This document shows positions 42,213-49,712 of a DNA stretch of 64,000 nucleotides, piece after piece. Source of the DNA: SIG454 sp045578465 (lineage in GTDB: Bacteria > Bacillota > Clostridia > Monoglobales > Monoglobaceae); assembly GCA_045578465.1 (NCBI GenBank), contig JAZNKJ010000030.1, positions 6,381-70,380 on the forward strand, read 5' to 3'. Under the pieces are notes generated by a model. That model had not been told where the DNA came from and did not search any database. It was given only the letters and a program-made list of their open reading frames with translations. The position numbers and the translations under genes are program-made. The stretch's first letter is position 1, and each line of letters opens with the position of its first letter.

Positions 42213-42395
42213 TTAAATATTTTCTTCTGTTTTTTCCAAAGGACACTCGTTCATAATTTCCTGAACCTGCTCCTCTGAAAGAAAGCCTTTGGAATAATAT
42301 GTTGCAGTTATTTCCGTAACCTTTGAAAAAGGAGTAAGTCCCTTTTTGTAGCCGTCTATTATCCCTGCTTTAAGCCAATCTGAAAAATTAAACAT
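42213..42395 (-). CDS. small phage-associated hypothetical protein
   Basis: A 60-residue acidic protein with pattern FSDWLKAGIIDGYKKGLTPFSKVTEITATYYSKGFLSEEQVQEI. Its size, position after a tail protein gene and the final SEEQVQEI helix resemble small proteins such as XkdX found after phage tail fibre genes. Its start overlaps the stop codon of the upstream gene by one base. I do not recognise a precise family. Confidence 0.55.
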   Translation of the reverse strand: MFNFSDWLKAGIIDGYKKGLTPFSKVTEITATYYSKGFLSEEQVQEIMNECPLEKTEENI

Positions 42396-43855
42396 TAAAT
42401 CGTACCTCCTAAATTGATTATAGCCTGTTTTAAAGTGTCAAGCTCTCCTAAAAGATTATTATAAGCCTTGGTTGTGTCCACCTTATATGAAATATTACAG
42501 TCAGTATCGCAGGAAATGACAGTCTTTGGATAATGTGTAAAAAGCGAAAGCAGAGCCTGACCGCAGTCTGTGTTGGTTATATCCGTGTCGATAGGCGTTG
42601 CAAGTTGATATATTACATATATTTCATTTGTTCCATTATTTGATAAATAGTTATAGAACTCTTCACCTGAACTATATAGTGAAGCTGTAACTGCATATAC
42701 TTTATTGGTATATGATTGACCGAAATGAAGAGTTTCTGCATTCCATTCTTTCCAATCCTCATAAGTGGTCGGTAAAAAGTTTCCGTATCCGGCACTGCAT
42801 GTTTTTATTCTCATAGCCGGAACTCCTGACGGAGTATTCATAAGGGTGTAATAAAAACCTTCAGGAGAGGGGTCATTGTAACGGGAGAACTTATTACAGT
42901 CGTTTGACGAAATAACCCATTTATAACATCTTTGTATAAGCTTAACTTTTCCCTCTTCAACAACAATTTCATCCCTTGCCTCAAACTTACCGTTTTTATT
43001 TTTAAGTCCCATAAGGGTATAAGGAATTTCTAATTCCCAGGCGGAATTTCCGTCTTCATCAGTAATTTTAAGAACGGGATTTTTGGCGGAAACTACATCG
43101 ATAGGCGTAGTAGGAGAAGGCGTGCCGGTCTGATTGCAATCTCCAAAAATGCTAAGGCCGGATATTGTCCCTTTTGCGCTGTCGGTTATATTCAGACTTT
43201 TTGCAGTTTCGGATTTTTTAACTAAGACATCTGCCTTATCGCAAAGGGCGTTTTTGGCAATATTCTCAATGTCATTTTCAAAGTCTTTAACAATTTCCTG
43301 TCTCTCTTCGGCGGTATAATAGTCCACTCCCTTAATCGGAACATCCCCCTTATCGCCTTTATTCCCCTTGGCTCCTTTTTCCCCTTTGGGAATGCCAAAT
43401 TCTAAAACCAGATCACGGCTTGTGCCTGTGTTTTTAACATAAGCCTTTTCGCCATAAGGGAGGGTTTTGACCTCTCCAACAGATGCCGTAACGACATAGA
43501 CATTTGGATGGTTTTCCTCCCCCAGAGATACGAAAGAGTCAATGTAGATTTTAATTGGATCAAGCCTTTCAATATAGCCAAGAGCGTCATAGATCTCAAA
43601 TCCTACCAATAGCTCACCCTCAACCATATAGGTATCCTCAATTTTAAGAGAGTATAAGCCATCTGAAACAGGAAGCTCATCGGTTACTGATGAGTTCCCG
43701 TTTGATGCCTTGATATAGGCCCTGACCTTTTGGTTTTCCCCTGCCAGAATTGATGCATCAATCCTGAGGGAATTGTTCTCCTGCTCATAATATGAGGCGG
43801 AGTCAACAATGTTTTTAATTCTGGAATTTTCATAAAATACTTTTATGGTTTTGAT
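42395..43855 (-). CDS. phage baseplate/tail-like protein with collagen-like segment; start codon non-canonical or lost
   Basis: The frame is open from 43855. The first canonical start is ATG at 43627, inside what looks like the N-terminal domain. The upstream part reads IKTIKVFYENSRIKNIVD and continues into a BppU-type N-terminal domain (RAYIKASNGNS, then EGELLVGFEIYDALG). A collagen-like GEKGAKGNKGDKGD segment follows, then a C-terminal part typical of phage minor tail proteins (GDCNQTGTPSPTTPIDVVS, then IYQLATPIDTDIT). A strong GGAGGTGA stands five bases before an ATC codon at 43855, where a start would be expected. It is either an ATC start or a decayed gene. Confidence 0.6.
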   Translation of the reverse strand: MKTIKVFYENSRIKNIVDSASYYEQENNSLRIDASILAGENQKVRAYIKASNGNSSVTDELPVSDGLYSLKIEDTYMVEGELLVGFEIYDALGYIERLDPIKIYIDSFVSLGEENHPNVYVVTASVGEVKTLPYGEKAYVKNTGTSRDLVLEFGIPKGEKGAKGNKGDKGDVPIKGVDYYTAEERQEIVKDFENDIENIAKNALCDKADVLVKKSETAKSLNITDSAKGTISGLSIFGDCNQTGTPSPTTPIDVVSAKNPVLKITDEDGNSAWELEIPYTLMGLKNKNGKFEARDEIVVEEGKVKLIQRCYKWVISSNDCNKFSRYNDPSPEGFYYTLMNTPSGVPAMRIKTCSAGYGNFLPTTYEDWKEWNAETLHFGQSYTNKVYAVTASLYSSGEEFYNYLSNNGTNEIYVIYQLATPIDTDITNTDCGQALLSLFTHYPKTVISCDTDCNISYKVDTTKAYNNLLGELDTLKQAIINLGGTI

Positions 43856-43875
43856 TTAAATCACCTCCAAAGTTT

Positions 43876-43928
43876 GGAATTATTATTCGTCTTTTCCCTC
43901 TCAAACTTTAAGACGGAATAATAATCCA
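43876..43928. repeat. long imperfect inverted repeat upstream of the tail-like gene
   Basis: GGAATTATTATTCGTCTT (43877-43894) pairs with AAGACGGAATAATAATCC (43911-43928), with one offset base. It lies 20 bp upstream of the GGAGGTGA site on the minus strand and may regulate or terminate. Confidence 0.6.
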
Positions 43929-43972
43929 TCAATATATAAAGAAAAGGGAGGTGGCAATCTATGGTTTTAGGG

Positions 43973-44010
43973 CAAAAGAAAAAGCGGAAATCCTTTGGAT
44001 TTCCGCCTTT
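43973..44010 (-). terminator. terminator of the aminotransferase gene
   Basis: Stem GCGGAAATCC/GGATTTCCGC (43984-44006) with a 3-nt loop. On the minus strand it is followed by TTTTTCTTTT. Confidence 0.88.
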
Positions 44011-44023
44011 TCGGGGTATATTA

Positions 44024-45343
44024 TTATTTAAGCAAACGGGCAAATCCGCTTTGACAAACAGGTCCGCCGATTGCTTCTAAAAGGGCATTATAGTCGTCCT
44101 TTTTAAGAACTTCGCTCATCTTTGCAAATACTCTGTCGATTGCCTTTTCATATTTAGTCATAATCTTATCTGTATGAGCAAGGGTTGGATAGAAGCCGTT
44201 GTTACCTAAGAATCCTTCTTTAAGCATAAGAACAGTATATAATGTTTTAAGTTCAAGAGGATATTTTGTGTATGTTATGTGAGCAAGACAAGGCATACCG
44301 CCTGCTTCTGCCGGAATATCGTGCTTTTTAGCAAGAGTATTCCACGCATCGATAAGTCTCTTACCCATTTTTTCTGTGTGCTCCCAGATTTTTGTTTCTT
44401 CACACTTTTTGATTGTGGCAAGAGCAGCAACAGGGCCAACGCTCTCTGTCCAGTATGTACTGCTTATAAATGAATCCTCTGCGCCGTCCATAGCTTCTTT
44501 TGTGCCGATTATAGCGCCTATTGGGTGACCGTTTCCGAGAGCCTTTGCAAATACGGCAATATCAGGGTTAACTCCGATAAGTTTATGAGAACCGCCGAAG
44601 GTTAATCTCCAACCGATTGTGATCTCGTCGAAAATAAGAAGTCCGCCTGCCTTATGAATTCCATCGCGAACATATTCTAAGAAGTTATTTTCAGGGAGAT
44701 AGTTACGAACAGGTTCCATAATAACACAAGCGAGTCTGTCGCCATAGTTTTTGATGATTTCATCAAATTCTTCTTTGTTATCATAATGGAAGGTAACCGC
44801 AGAGTTTCTGAGTGCCTGAGGAACACCTGCTGGTTTAAGACCAGGAAGAAGAAGGTCGTCAAGCGAGCCGTCTGCATTTAAGTTAGATGCAAGATACCAG
44901 TCGCTCCAACCGTGGTAACCGCAGATTGCAATCATATCGCGCTTTGTTGTTGCACGGGCAATACGAACAGCAACAGCACAACTTTCGCCGCCTGTTCTGG
45001 CAAAACGAACAGAAGAAGCCCAAGGATGAATTTCGCAGAGCTTGTCCGCAAGCTCAACTTCTTCTGGTGGGTTGAGTGTTGACATAGCGCCGTTTTTGAT
45101 TCTGTTAATAACAGCCTTGTTAACATCAGGGTCAGCGTAGCCGAGTAAACATGCGCCGATTCCGTTTGTTGTCATATCGTAGTAGTGCTTTCCGTCATAA
45201 TCCCAAACTTCACAGCCCTTAGCCTTAGTGAAATAAGATGGCCACTGATTAGGGGCAAACTGTTCAGGACGCTTTGATAAAAGCTGAACACCGCCCGGAA
45301 TTCTCTCTCTTGCGTGTGCATAAAGTTCTTGTGCTTTTGACAT
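44024..45343 (-). CDS. class III aminotransferase, glutamate-1-semialdehyde aminomutase-like
   Basis: A PLP enzyme of 439 residues. The start at 45343 follows TGGAGG; the longer frame has no site. The PLP-lysine lies in VFAKALGNGHPIGAIIG, with the DEITIGWR segment before it and the cofactor-phosphate turn RTGGESCAVAVR near 122. The closest family is HemL-like aminomutases. No other tetrapyrrole gene is nearby and the divergent AraC gene suggests inducible, specialised use, so amino-sugar or secondary metabolism is equally possible. Confidence 0.75.
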   Translation of the reverse strand: MSKAQELYAHARERIPGGVQLLSKRPEQFAPNQWPSYFTKAKGCEVWDYDGKHYYDMTTNGIGACLLGYADPDVNKAVINRIKNGAMSTLNPPEEVELADKLCEIHPWASSVRFARTGGESCAVAVRIARATTKRDMIAICGYHGWSDWYLASNLNADGSLDDLLLPGLKPAGVPQALRNSAVTFHYDNKEEFDEIIKNYGDRLACVIMEPVRNYLPENNFLEYVRDGIHKAGGLLIFDEITIGWRLTFGGSHKLIGVNPDIAVFAKALGNGHPIGAIIGTKEAMDGAEDSFISSTYWTESVGPVAALATIKKCEETKIWEHTEKMGKRLIDAWNTLAKKHDIPAEAGGMPCLAHITYTKYPLELKTLYTVLMLKEGFLGNNGFYPTLAHTDKIMTKYEKAIDRVFAKMSEVLKKDDYNALLEAIGGPVCQSGFARLLK

Positions 45344-45429
45344 AGTTAAAAACCTCCATAAAATAGATTTTCTTGACATTTCGTTATGATTATATTATAC
45401 TAATCACAAAGCCCAAAAGTAAACAAACA

Positions 45430-45471
45430 AAACTAACAAATATTGCATTGTTTTGGGCGGTTTGTTAGTTT
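45430..45471. promoter_or_regulatory. inverted repeat in the divergent aminotransferase/araC-type promoter region
   Basis: AAACTAACAAA (45430-45440) and TTTGTTAGTTT (45461-45471), a perfect 11-bp inverted repeat with 20 bp between arms. Its position suggests the operator of the AraC-family regulator. Confidence 0.6.
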
Positions 45472-45491
45472 AAAGGAAGGAGGGGACAATC

Positions 45492-46358
45492 ATGCCAATG
45501 TTTTCGGTTTTTAAGGTAGGAATGGGGAACATTACGATTAAAGCTGTTATAACAGGCTTTCATCATGGAGAAAAGTTCCCGAAATCTCCTATGCATAACC
45601 ACGCCGCATTTGAGTTTTTGTTTTTTATGCGTGGAAGCGCTATGCTTAAAACGGAAAATGATTCTGTTATCTTGGAAGAAAGGGATTCCGTCCTTATTGC
45701 CCCCGAAACCTTTCACAGCTTGATTCCCCAAGGGGAAGATACGGCCGTTATGAGCTTTACTTTCTTTATTGAGGGGAACAAAAAGAAAAGCGGTGCCGAT
45801 TACGAAAAACTTGTAAAGGAACGGCTTAAAGGCGAGAATAATATAATCCCATTCTATCAGAATAATCAGCTGGGAGAATGTCTTGGTAAAATTGCCGCCA
45901 ATATATATTCGCAGTCCATCGTAGCAGAGGATATAATAAAGGCCGAGCTTGTTTTGTTATTCTCGGAAATTTTCTCTCTTTTTGAGGAAGAGAAAGGCGA
46001 AGGCAATGATTATGAAAAGAATGCCAGCGAATATGATACACGAGCTTTTATGATTGAAGAATATTTTAATGAGCATTATAAAGAAGATATAAGCCTTGAA
46101 GAACTTGCTGAAAATCTTTATTTAAGCGAAAAACAAACGGAGAGAATGATAAAGAGTGCATTTGGAGAGGGTTTTCGTCAGCATCTTAAAAGAATAAGAC
46201 TGCTGATTGCCCAAAGACTTTTGACGGATACAGAAAAGAACATAAAGGAAATAGCAGAAGAAGTGGGTTATCAGTCCTACAACGGCTTCTACCTTGCCTT
46301 TAAAAAGACAATAGGCATTACCCCTGAAAATTACAGAGAGAAAAATAAAAAAGCGTGA
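45492..46358 (+). CDS. AraC family transcriptional regulator
   Basis: A 288-residue regulator. The N-terminal cupin-like sensor domain (about 15-110) contains HNHAAFEFLFFMRGSAML and VLIAPETFHSLIPQG. The C-terminal pair of helix-turn-helix motifs spans 185-285 (DISLEELAENLYLSEKQTERM, then IKEIAEEVGYQSYNGFYLAFKK). GGAAGGAGG precedes the ATG. It is divergent from the aminotransferase gene and probably controls it. The effector is unknown. Confidence 0.92.
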   Translation: MPMFSVFKVGMGNITIKAVITGFHHGEKFPKSPMHNHAAFEFLFFMRGSAMLKTENDSVILEERDSVLIAPETFHSLIPQGEDTAVMSFTFFIEGNKKKSGADYEKLVKERLKGENNIIPFYQNNQLGECLGKIAANIYSQSIVAEDIIKAELVLLFSEIFSLFEEEKGEGNDYEKNASEYDTRAFMIEEYFNEHYKEDISLEELAENLYLSEKQTERMIKSAFGEGFRQHLKRIRLLIAQRLLTDTEKNIKEIAEEVGYQSYNGFYLAFKKTIGITPENYREKNKKA

Positions 46359-46380
46359 TGGATTTCCATTGCGCTTTTTT
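46347..46380 (+). terminator. terminator of the AraC-type gene
   Basis: Stem AAAAAGCGTGATGGA with TCCATTGCGCTTTTT (two mismatches) and T6; it overlaps the stop codon. Confidence 0.8.
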
Positions 46381-46435
46381 GAAGAATGACTGCAATTTTG
46401 ATAAAAGGTTCATAGAGGGTGTTTTTGCAGAAATA

Positions 46436-46464
46436 TTGAAATACAGCAGACTATATGTTATAAT
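46436..46464 (+). promoter_or_regulatory. promoter of the LiaF-like gene
   Basis: TTGAAA (46436-46441), 17 bp, TATAAT (46459-46464). Confidence 0.75.
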
Positions 46465-46500
46465 ATAATTGTATTTTTAGATTATTCGGAGGAATACAAA

Positions 46501-47175
46501 ATGAAAAAATTAACAGGAATTATAATAGGAGCAATTTTAATTGCGTGTGGGGTTATTTATTTTTTAGATGCCTTTGGTATTGCCAATATGGATATCTCTC
46601 TTGACGGATGGTGGACTTTGTTTATCATTATTCCGTGCCTGAACGGACTTTTAAGTGGCAGAGAGAAATTCGGAAATTTTATCGGTCTTTTAGTAGGAGT
46701 GCTACTTCTTTTGGCAGCACAGAATGTTTTTGGTTATGATATGATTTGGAAAATCATTGTGCCGGTTATTATAATTGTGATTGGAATAAAGCTGATTGTA
46801 AAATCCGCTTCCCCGCAGGAGAAAAAGAAAAACACCCAAGCCGCAAAAGATCAAAAAGAATATATGGCAGCTTTTGGCTCACGAAAATTTGATTATACGG
46901 AAGAAGAAATTACTGTGGCAAAAATCGGAGCGGTTTTCGGCGGAGCTACATGCAACTTGCTTGACGCCAAGATTAAGGATGGGAGCCAGCTTGACCTTTT
47001 CTGTATCTTTGGTGGTGCTGATATTATTGTGCCTGAAAATGTGAATGTAAAAGTTAACACATTTTGCTTGTTTGGCGGAGTCAGCGACAAGCGAAAAGTA
47101 AAGCCTTCATCAAAAGATGGTGCAACTCTTAAAATAAATGGCTTTTGCATATTCGGCGGCACAGACATAAAATAA
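46501..47175 (+). CDS. LiaF-like membrane protein
   Basis: A 224-residue protein with about four membrane segments in the first 100 residues and a C-terminal right-handed beta-type domain. The latter shows repeated units ending in FGG: GAVFGGATCNL, FCIFGGADIIVP, FCLFGGVSD and FCIFGGTDIK. This matches the LiaF/cell-wall-active antibiotic response domain. LiaF proteins restrain LiaRS-type envelope-stress kinases, but no such two-component genes are adjacent. AGGAGG-like GGAGGAA precedes the ATG. Confidence 0.8.
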   Translation: MKKLTGIIIGAILIACGVIYFLDAFGIANMDISLDGWWTLFIIIPCLNGLLSGREKFGNFIGLLVGVLLLLAAQNVFGYDMIWKIIVPVIIIVIGIKLIVKSASPQEKKKNTQAAKDQKEYMAAFGSRKFDYTEEEITVAKIGAVFGGATCNLLDAKIKDGSQLDLFCIFGGADIIVPENVNVKVNTFCLFGGVSDKRKVKPSSKDGATLKINGFCIFGGTDIK

Positions 47176-47203
47176 AGCTATTTTTAATAGGTGTGGATAA
47201 CAT

Positions 47204-47236
47204 AAAAAGCGTGATGGAAATCCATCACGCTTTTTT
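47204..47236 (+). terminator. terminator of the LiaF-like gene
   Basis: Stem AAAAAGCGTGATGGA (47204-47218) and TCCATCACGCTTTTT (47221-47235) with a 2-nt loop and T6. Confidence 0.93.
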
Positions 47237-47351
47237 GGCTGAGATGAGACGATTTGAACTCTGGAGCAGGTATTGCCGACCTACCGCATTTCGAGTGATG
47301 TACATTGTGACATTCTTGACTCTTTCTACATTCTAATATTTCTCAGACGAT
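47237..47351. other. gene-free left junction of the mobile element, with a weak tRNA-end-like motif
   Basis: Chromosomal features stop at the terminator at 47236 and element features start after 47352. On the minus strand the bases near 47239-47262 read GAGTTCAAATCGTCTC and end in CAGCCA, like the T arm and 3' end of a tRNA. The stem pairing is poor. The left attachment site probably lies here, but its exact bases cannot be set without the right end. Confidence 0.25.
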
Positions 47352-47395
47352 AGAGCTGAAAACCTTGATAAAATCAGGGTTTTCAGCTCTTTTTT
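47352..47395 (+). terminator. strong hairpin at the left end of the element
   Basis: Stem AGAGCTGAAAACC/GGTTTTCAGCTCT (47352-47390) extended by TGAT/ATCA near the loop, followed by T6. It may insulate element genes from chromosomal transcription. Confidence 0.85.
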
Positions 47396-47457
47396 GCCCC
47401 TTTTCAGCTTGGTTTCTGCAATCTTCAAAAACTATGCTTTTTGCATAAATAATTCAT

Positions 47458-47480
47458 TTTGGGCAAAACGAGGGCAAAAC
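47458..47480. repeat. GGGCAAAAC direct repeats at the left end
   Basis: Two direct copies (47461-47469, 47472-47480). The 12-mer TTTGGGCAAAAC at 47458 recurs at 63931 just after the integrase gene. They may be integrase arm-binding sites. Confidence 0.4.
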
Positions 47481-47526
47481 AAAAACGCACTTAAAAACCG
47501 ATAATAAACGTATGAAAGGTTGAGTT

Positions 47527-47802
47527 ATGGAATCAAAATGGAATGACTTTTGCGAAAGCTGGCTTGCTGCAGAGCCTGACTGCTTAACGGTGCTTGAAAT
47601 TAAGAGGATTACAGGCTACTGCAAATCCTCGGTTCAGGGATGGATTGACAGAGGTCTTATTACTGCCTATCAGACGAATCGCTCAAATAAGATACCGAAG
47701 TCATCTCTGCTCGAATTTATGGCAAGTAGTTACTTTCGCAATATGCATGTGAAATCAAAAAAGCTGAAAGAAAAACTAAACGAGTTTGAAAGGATGGATT
47801 GA
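47527..47802 (+). CDS. helix-turn-helix (excisionase-like) protein
   Basis: A 91-residue protein with a MerR/excisionase-type winged helix: LTVLEIKRITGYCKSSVQGWIDRGLITAYQTNRSNKIPKSSLLEFM. It opens the left gene block of the element, four bases before the TnpV gene. It probably binds element DNA and regulates the rep-like gene or excision. A GAAAGGTTGAG site precedes the ATG. Confidence 0.7.
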   Translation: MESKWNDFCESWLAAEPDCLTVLEIKRITGYCKSSVQGWIDRGLITAYQTNRSNKIPKSSLLEFMASSYFRNMHVKSKKLKEKLNEFERMD

Positions 47803-47805
47803 TTT

Positions 47806-48171
47806 ATGAATGTTGATTATATCAAATACGGCGATATTTATTTACCTGCACTGGAAGCACCAAAGGAGCATTACGATTTATGCAGATTTGGTCACGCTTA
47901 CTTAAGACACCTGAAGCAAAACAAAAGAGCCTTGTATTCACAGATGATGATTACCGGAAAGCTTTTAAAGCATGTGGCACACGTCGATAAGCTAGCTCGC
48001 CAGATGTATGACGATATTATCCGTGATAGAATCGGCGATGCACCGCCAAGAGAAAATCAAATGGAATGGGTTGGCTTTATGAATAACCTCCGCAACAGCG
48101 CCGAGGAAATCGTGTACAGAGAATTTCTTTTTGAGGACGAGAAAATCAGAGAGGTGGAACGAGAACGATGA
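47806..48171 (+). CDS. TnpV family transposon-encoded protein
   Basis: A 121-residue protein of the TnpV family, small proteins of unknown function carried by clostridial conjugative and mobilizable elements. Family traits are the start MNVDYIKYGDIYLPAL, then FGHAYLRHLKQNKRALYSQMM and EWVGFMNNLRNSAEEIVYREF near the end. Its end overlaps the next gene start by 4 bp, so the two are coupled. Confidence 0.8.
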   Translation: MNVDYIKYGDIYLPALEAPKEHYDLCRFGHAYLRHLKQNKRALYSQMMITGKLLKHVAHVDKLARQMYDDIIRDRIGDAPPRENQMEWVGFMNNLRNSAEEIVYREFLFEDEKIREVERER

Positions 48172-48977
48172 AAATATTATATCCCAATGGGTTTACGCAA
48201 ATCCCCAATAAAATACTTCGCAGCAAGGTGTTAAAGCCTTTGCAAAAGGTTGTGCTTGCGGTTTTATGTAGCTATGCCAATGATGAAAACCTTGCTTTTC
48301 CATCGTATCAGACCATTGCAAATGACAGCGGAATCAGCAGACGAAAAGCTATTGAAATTATAGGCGATTTAGAAAAGCTTTGTTGTATCAAAAAGATTGA
48401 ACAGAAAAGCACCAAGGGCGATAATACTGCAAATGATTATGTGGTTCTGATAGGTGGTGCAGATTTTGCACTACCTGGTGAATCTCCTGCACTACCTGGT
48501 GAATGTGGTGCACCACCGGGTGGTGAATATCCTGCACCACGTGGTGAACGACGTGCACCCGAACAATATCTAGATAATAATATTAATAATTATTTTAATA
48601 ATAACCATCAATCAATCACCGCGCACGAGATGGATGCGATGGAAAATCGAATCAAAGAAAATATCGATTATGAGATTTTAAGTGAGCGATACAAAGATGG
48701 TATGCTTGAAGAAATTGTCAGCGTAATGGTAGAAGCAGTTTGCGGAACTGCACCGACTGTTCGCATCGGTGATAACGAATTTCCGAGAGAGGTTGTGAAA
48801 TCTCAGATGCTGAAAATCAATAGCGAGCATGTGGAGTATGTCATTGACTGCATCAAGAAAAATACCACTAAGGTCAGAAACATAAAAGCCTATATGCTCA
48901 GGTGTATTTACAGTGCTCCGCAGACTATTTCGCACTACTACACTGCAGAGGTAAATCACGATTTGTATGGAGGATAA
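48168..48977 (+). CDS. HTH / DUF6017 replication-initiator-like protein
   Basis: A 269-residue protein. The N-terminal winged helix (IPNKILRSKVLKPLQKVVLAVL, then AFPSYQTIANDSGISRRKAIEII) is typical of replication initiators of clostridial plasmids and integrative elements. A Pro/Gly-rich linker (about 100-125) is encoded by short DNA repeats. The C-terminal DUF6017 domain ends VEYVIDCIKKNTTKVRNIKAYM and HYYTAEVNHDLYGG. It probably starts replication of the excised circle. The middle repeats could be its binding sites. Confidence 0.75.
   Translation: MKILYPNGFTQIPNKILRSKVLKPLQKVVLAVLCSYANDENLAFPSYQTIANDSGISRRKAIEIIGDLEKLCCIKKIEQKSTKGDNTANDYVVLIGGADFALPGESPALPGECGAPPGGEYPAPRGERRAPEQYLDNNINNYFNNNHQSITAHEMDAMENRIKENIDYEILSERYKDGMLEEIVSVMVEAVCGTAPTVRIGDNEFPREVVKSQMLKINSEHVEYVIDCIKKNTTKVRNIKAYMLRCIYSAPQTISHYYTAEVNHDLYGG
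48466..48560 (+). repeat. GCACYACCTGGTGAA repeats inside the rep-like gene
   Basis: Four or five degenerate copies spaced by about 20-24 bp (GCACTACCTGGTGAA, GCACTACCTGGTGAA, GCACCACCGGGTGGTGAA, GCACCACGTGGTGAA). Each unit is itself partly palindromic (ACCTGGT). They encode the Pro/Gly linker. Confidence 0.7.
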
Positions 48978-49035
48978 CACCAAAAAAATAAAAACGCTAG
49001 TTTTTGCATTAGCAAGCACGGCATTTGTATAGACA

Positions 49036-49075
49036 AAAGCCACTTGTTAGGGGGAATCCCCTAATACCCTTTTGT
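49036..49075 (+). other. candidate origin of transfer (oriT)
   Basis: TTAGGGG (49047-49053) and CCCCTAA (49058-49064) form a short hairpin, followed by TACCCTTTTG. Such a hairpin plus nic-like sequence directly upstream of mobC is the usual oriT layout of clostridial mobilizable elements. No relaxase gene follows. Confidence 0.5.
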
Positions 49076-49091
49076 TATTGGAGGTGGAATT

Positions 49092-49400
49092 ATGAGATAC
49101 AAGCAAAAGCAATTAAATTTTTATGTTTCTGACAAGGTGTGGGAAAAACTGCAAAAATTAAAAAGGGATTCGGGTTTAACAATGACAGCAATTATATCGA
49201 AACTTATCATGGGTTACGACATTCATCCGCTTAAAACCGAAGAGCTCTTGAGGATATACAAGGAGCTGAATCACATAGGATGCAATATAAATCAAATTGC
49301 TCATATTGCAAATTATGAAAGACATGTGTCACAGGATAAAATAAACGAAGCAGCACAGCTCATGAATGAAGTATGGGAATGTGTACTTAGCTACGATTAG
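49092..49400 (+). CDS. MobC-like relaxosome accessory protein
   Basis: A 102-residue protein. The N-terminal ribbon-helix-helix-like part (KQLNFYVSDKVWEKLQKLKRDSGLTMTAIISKLIMG) is followed by the MobC signature LLRIYKELNHIGCNINQIAHIANY. MobC binds oriT and helps a MobA-type relaxase to nick. GGAGGTGG precedes the ATG. The relaxase gene normally found immediately downstream is missing; a DUF6809 gene follows after 11 bp. Confidence 0.85.
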   Translation: MRYKQKQLNFYVSDKVWEKLQKLKRDSGLTMTAIISKLIMGYDIHPLKTEELLRIYKELNHIGCNINQIAHIANYERHVSQDKINEAAQLMNEVWECVLSYD

Positions 49401-49411
49401 GAGGAATAAAT

Positions 49412-49702
49412 ATGAACTTTATAGAAGAACTGTATTACGGAAACTTAAATCCCAGCGAAAAGCGATATGACCGAGATTCACAGTATGCAAAAGCTTTGGA
49501 AACATTTTGTAAGAACGAAAAAATCTTATCGGAAATGTTGAAGGGTGATGCATTAAAACGCTTCAATAAGCTTGTGGATGCGAGCGATGAACTTTCAGCA
49601 TGCACCGGAACTGAGAATTTTAAAATGGGATTCATTCTTGGCGTTCAGCTTATGGCAGATTGCTTTAAGTATGATGCTACCACAATATTCAAAGATATTT
49701 AA
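49412..49702 (+). CDS. DUF6809 family protein
   Basis: A 96-residue helical protein common on mobile elements of gut Firmicutes. Family pattern: FIEELYYGNLNPSEKRYDRDSQYAKAL at the start and FKMGFILGVQLMADCFKYD at the end. Function unknown. AGGAGGAA precedes the ATG and the next gene follows by 10 bp. Confidence 0.7.
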   Translation: MNFIEELYYGNLNPSEKRYDRDSQYAKALETFCKNEKILSEMLKGDALKRFNKLVDASDELSACTGTENFKMGFILGVQLMADCFKYDATTIFKDI

Positions 49703-49712
49703 GGAGGTCATT

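Noticed and set aside
43861..44043. A 60-codon minus-strand frame and a short plus-strand frame with a good ribosome binding site (43962)
   Set aside because: Both run through the aminotransferase terminator, have no family resemblance, and the plus frame is only about 39 codons.
46347..47236. Two similar AAGCGTGATGGA hairpins flanking the LiaF-like gene, considered as insertion-sequence ends
   Set aside because: Each is immediately followed by T runs after a gene and there is no transposase; similar terminators explain them.
48466..48560. The repeats considered as a CRISPR array
   Set aside because: Units are degenerate, too short, lack uniform spacers, and are inside an open frame; no cas genes are present in the window.
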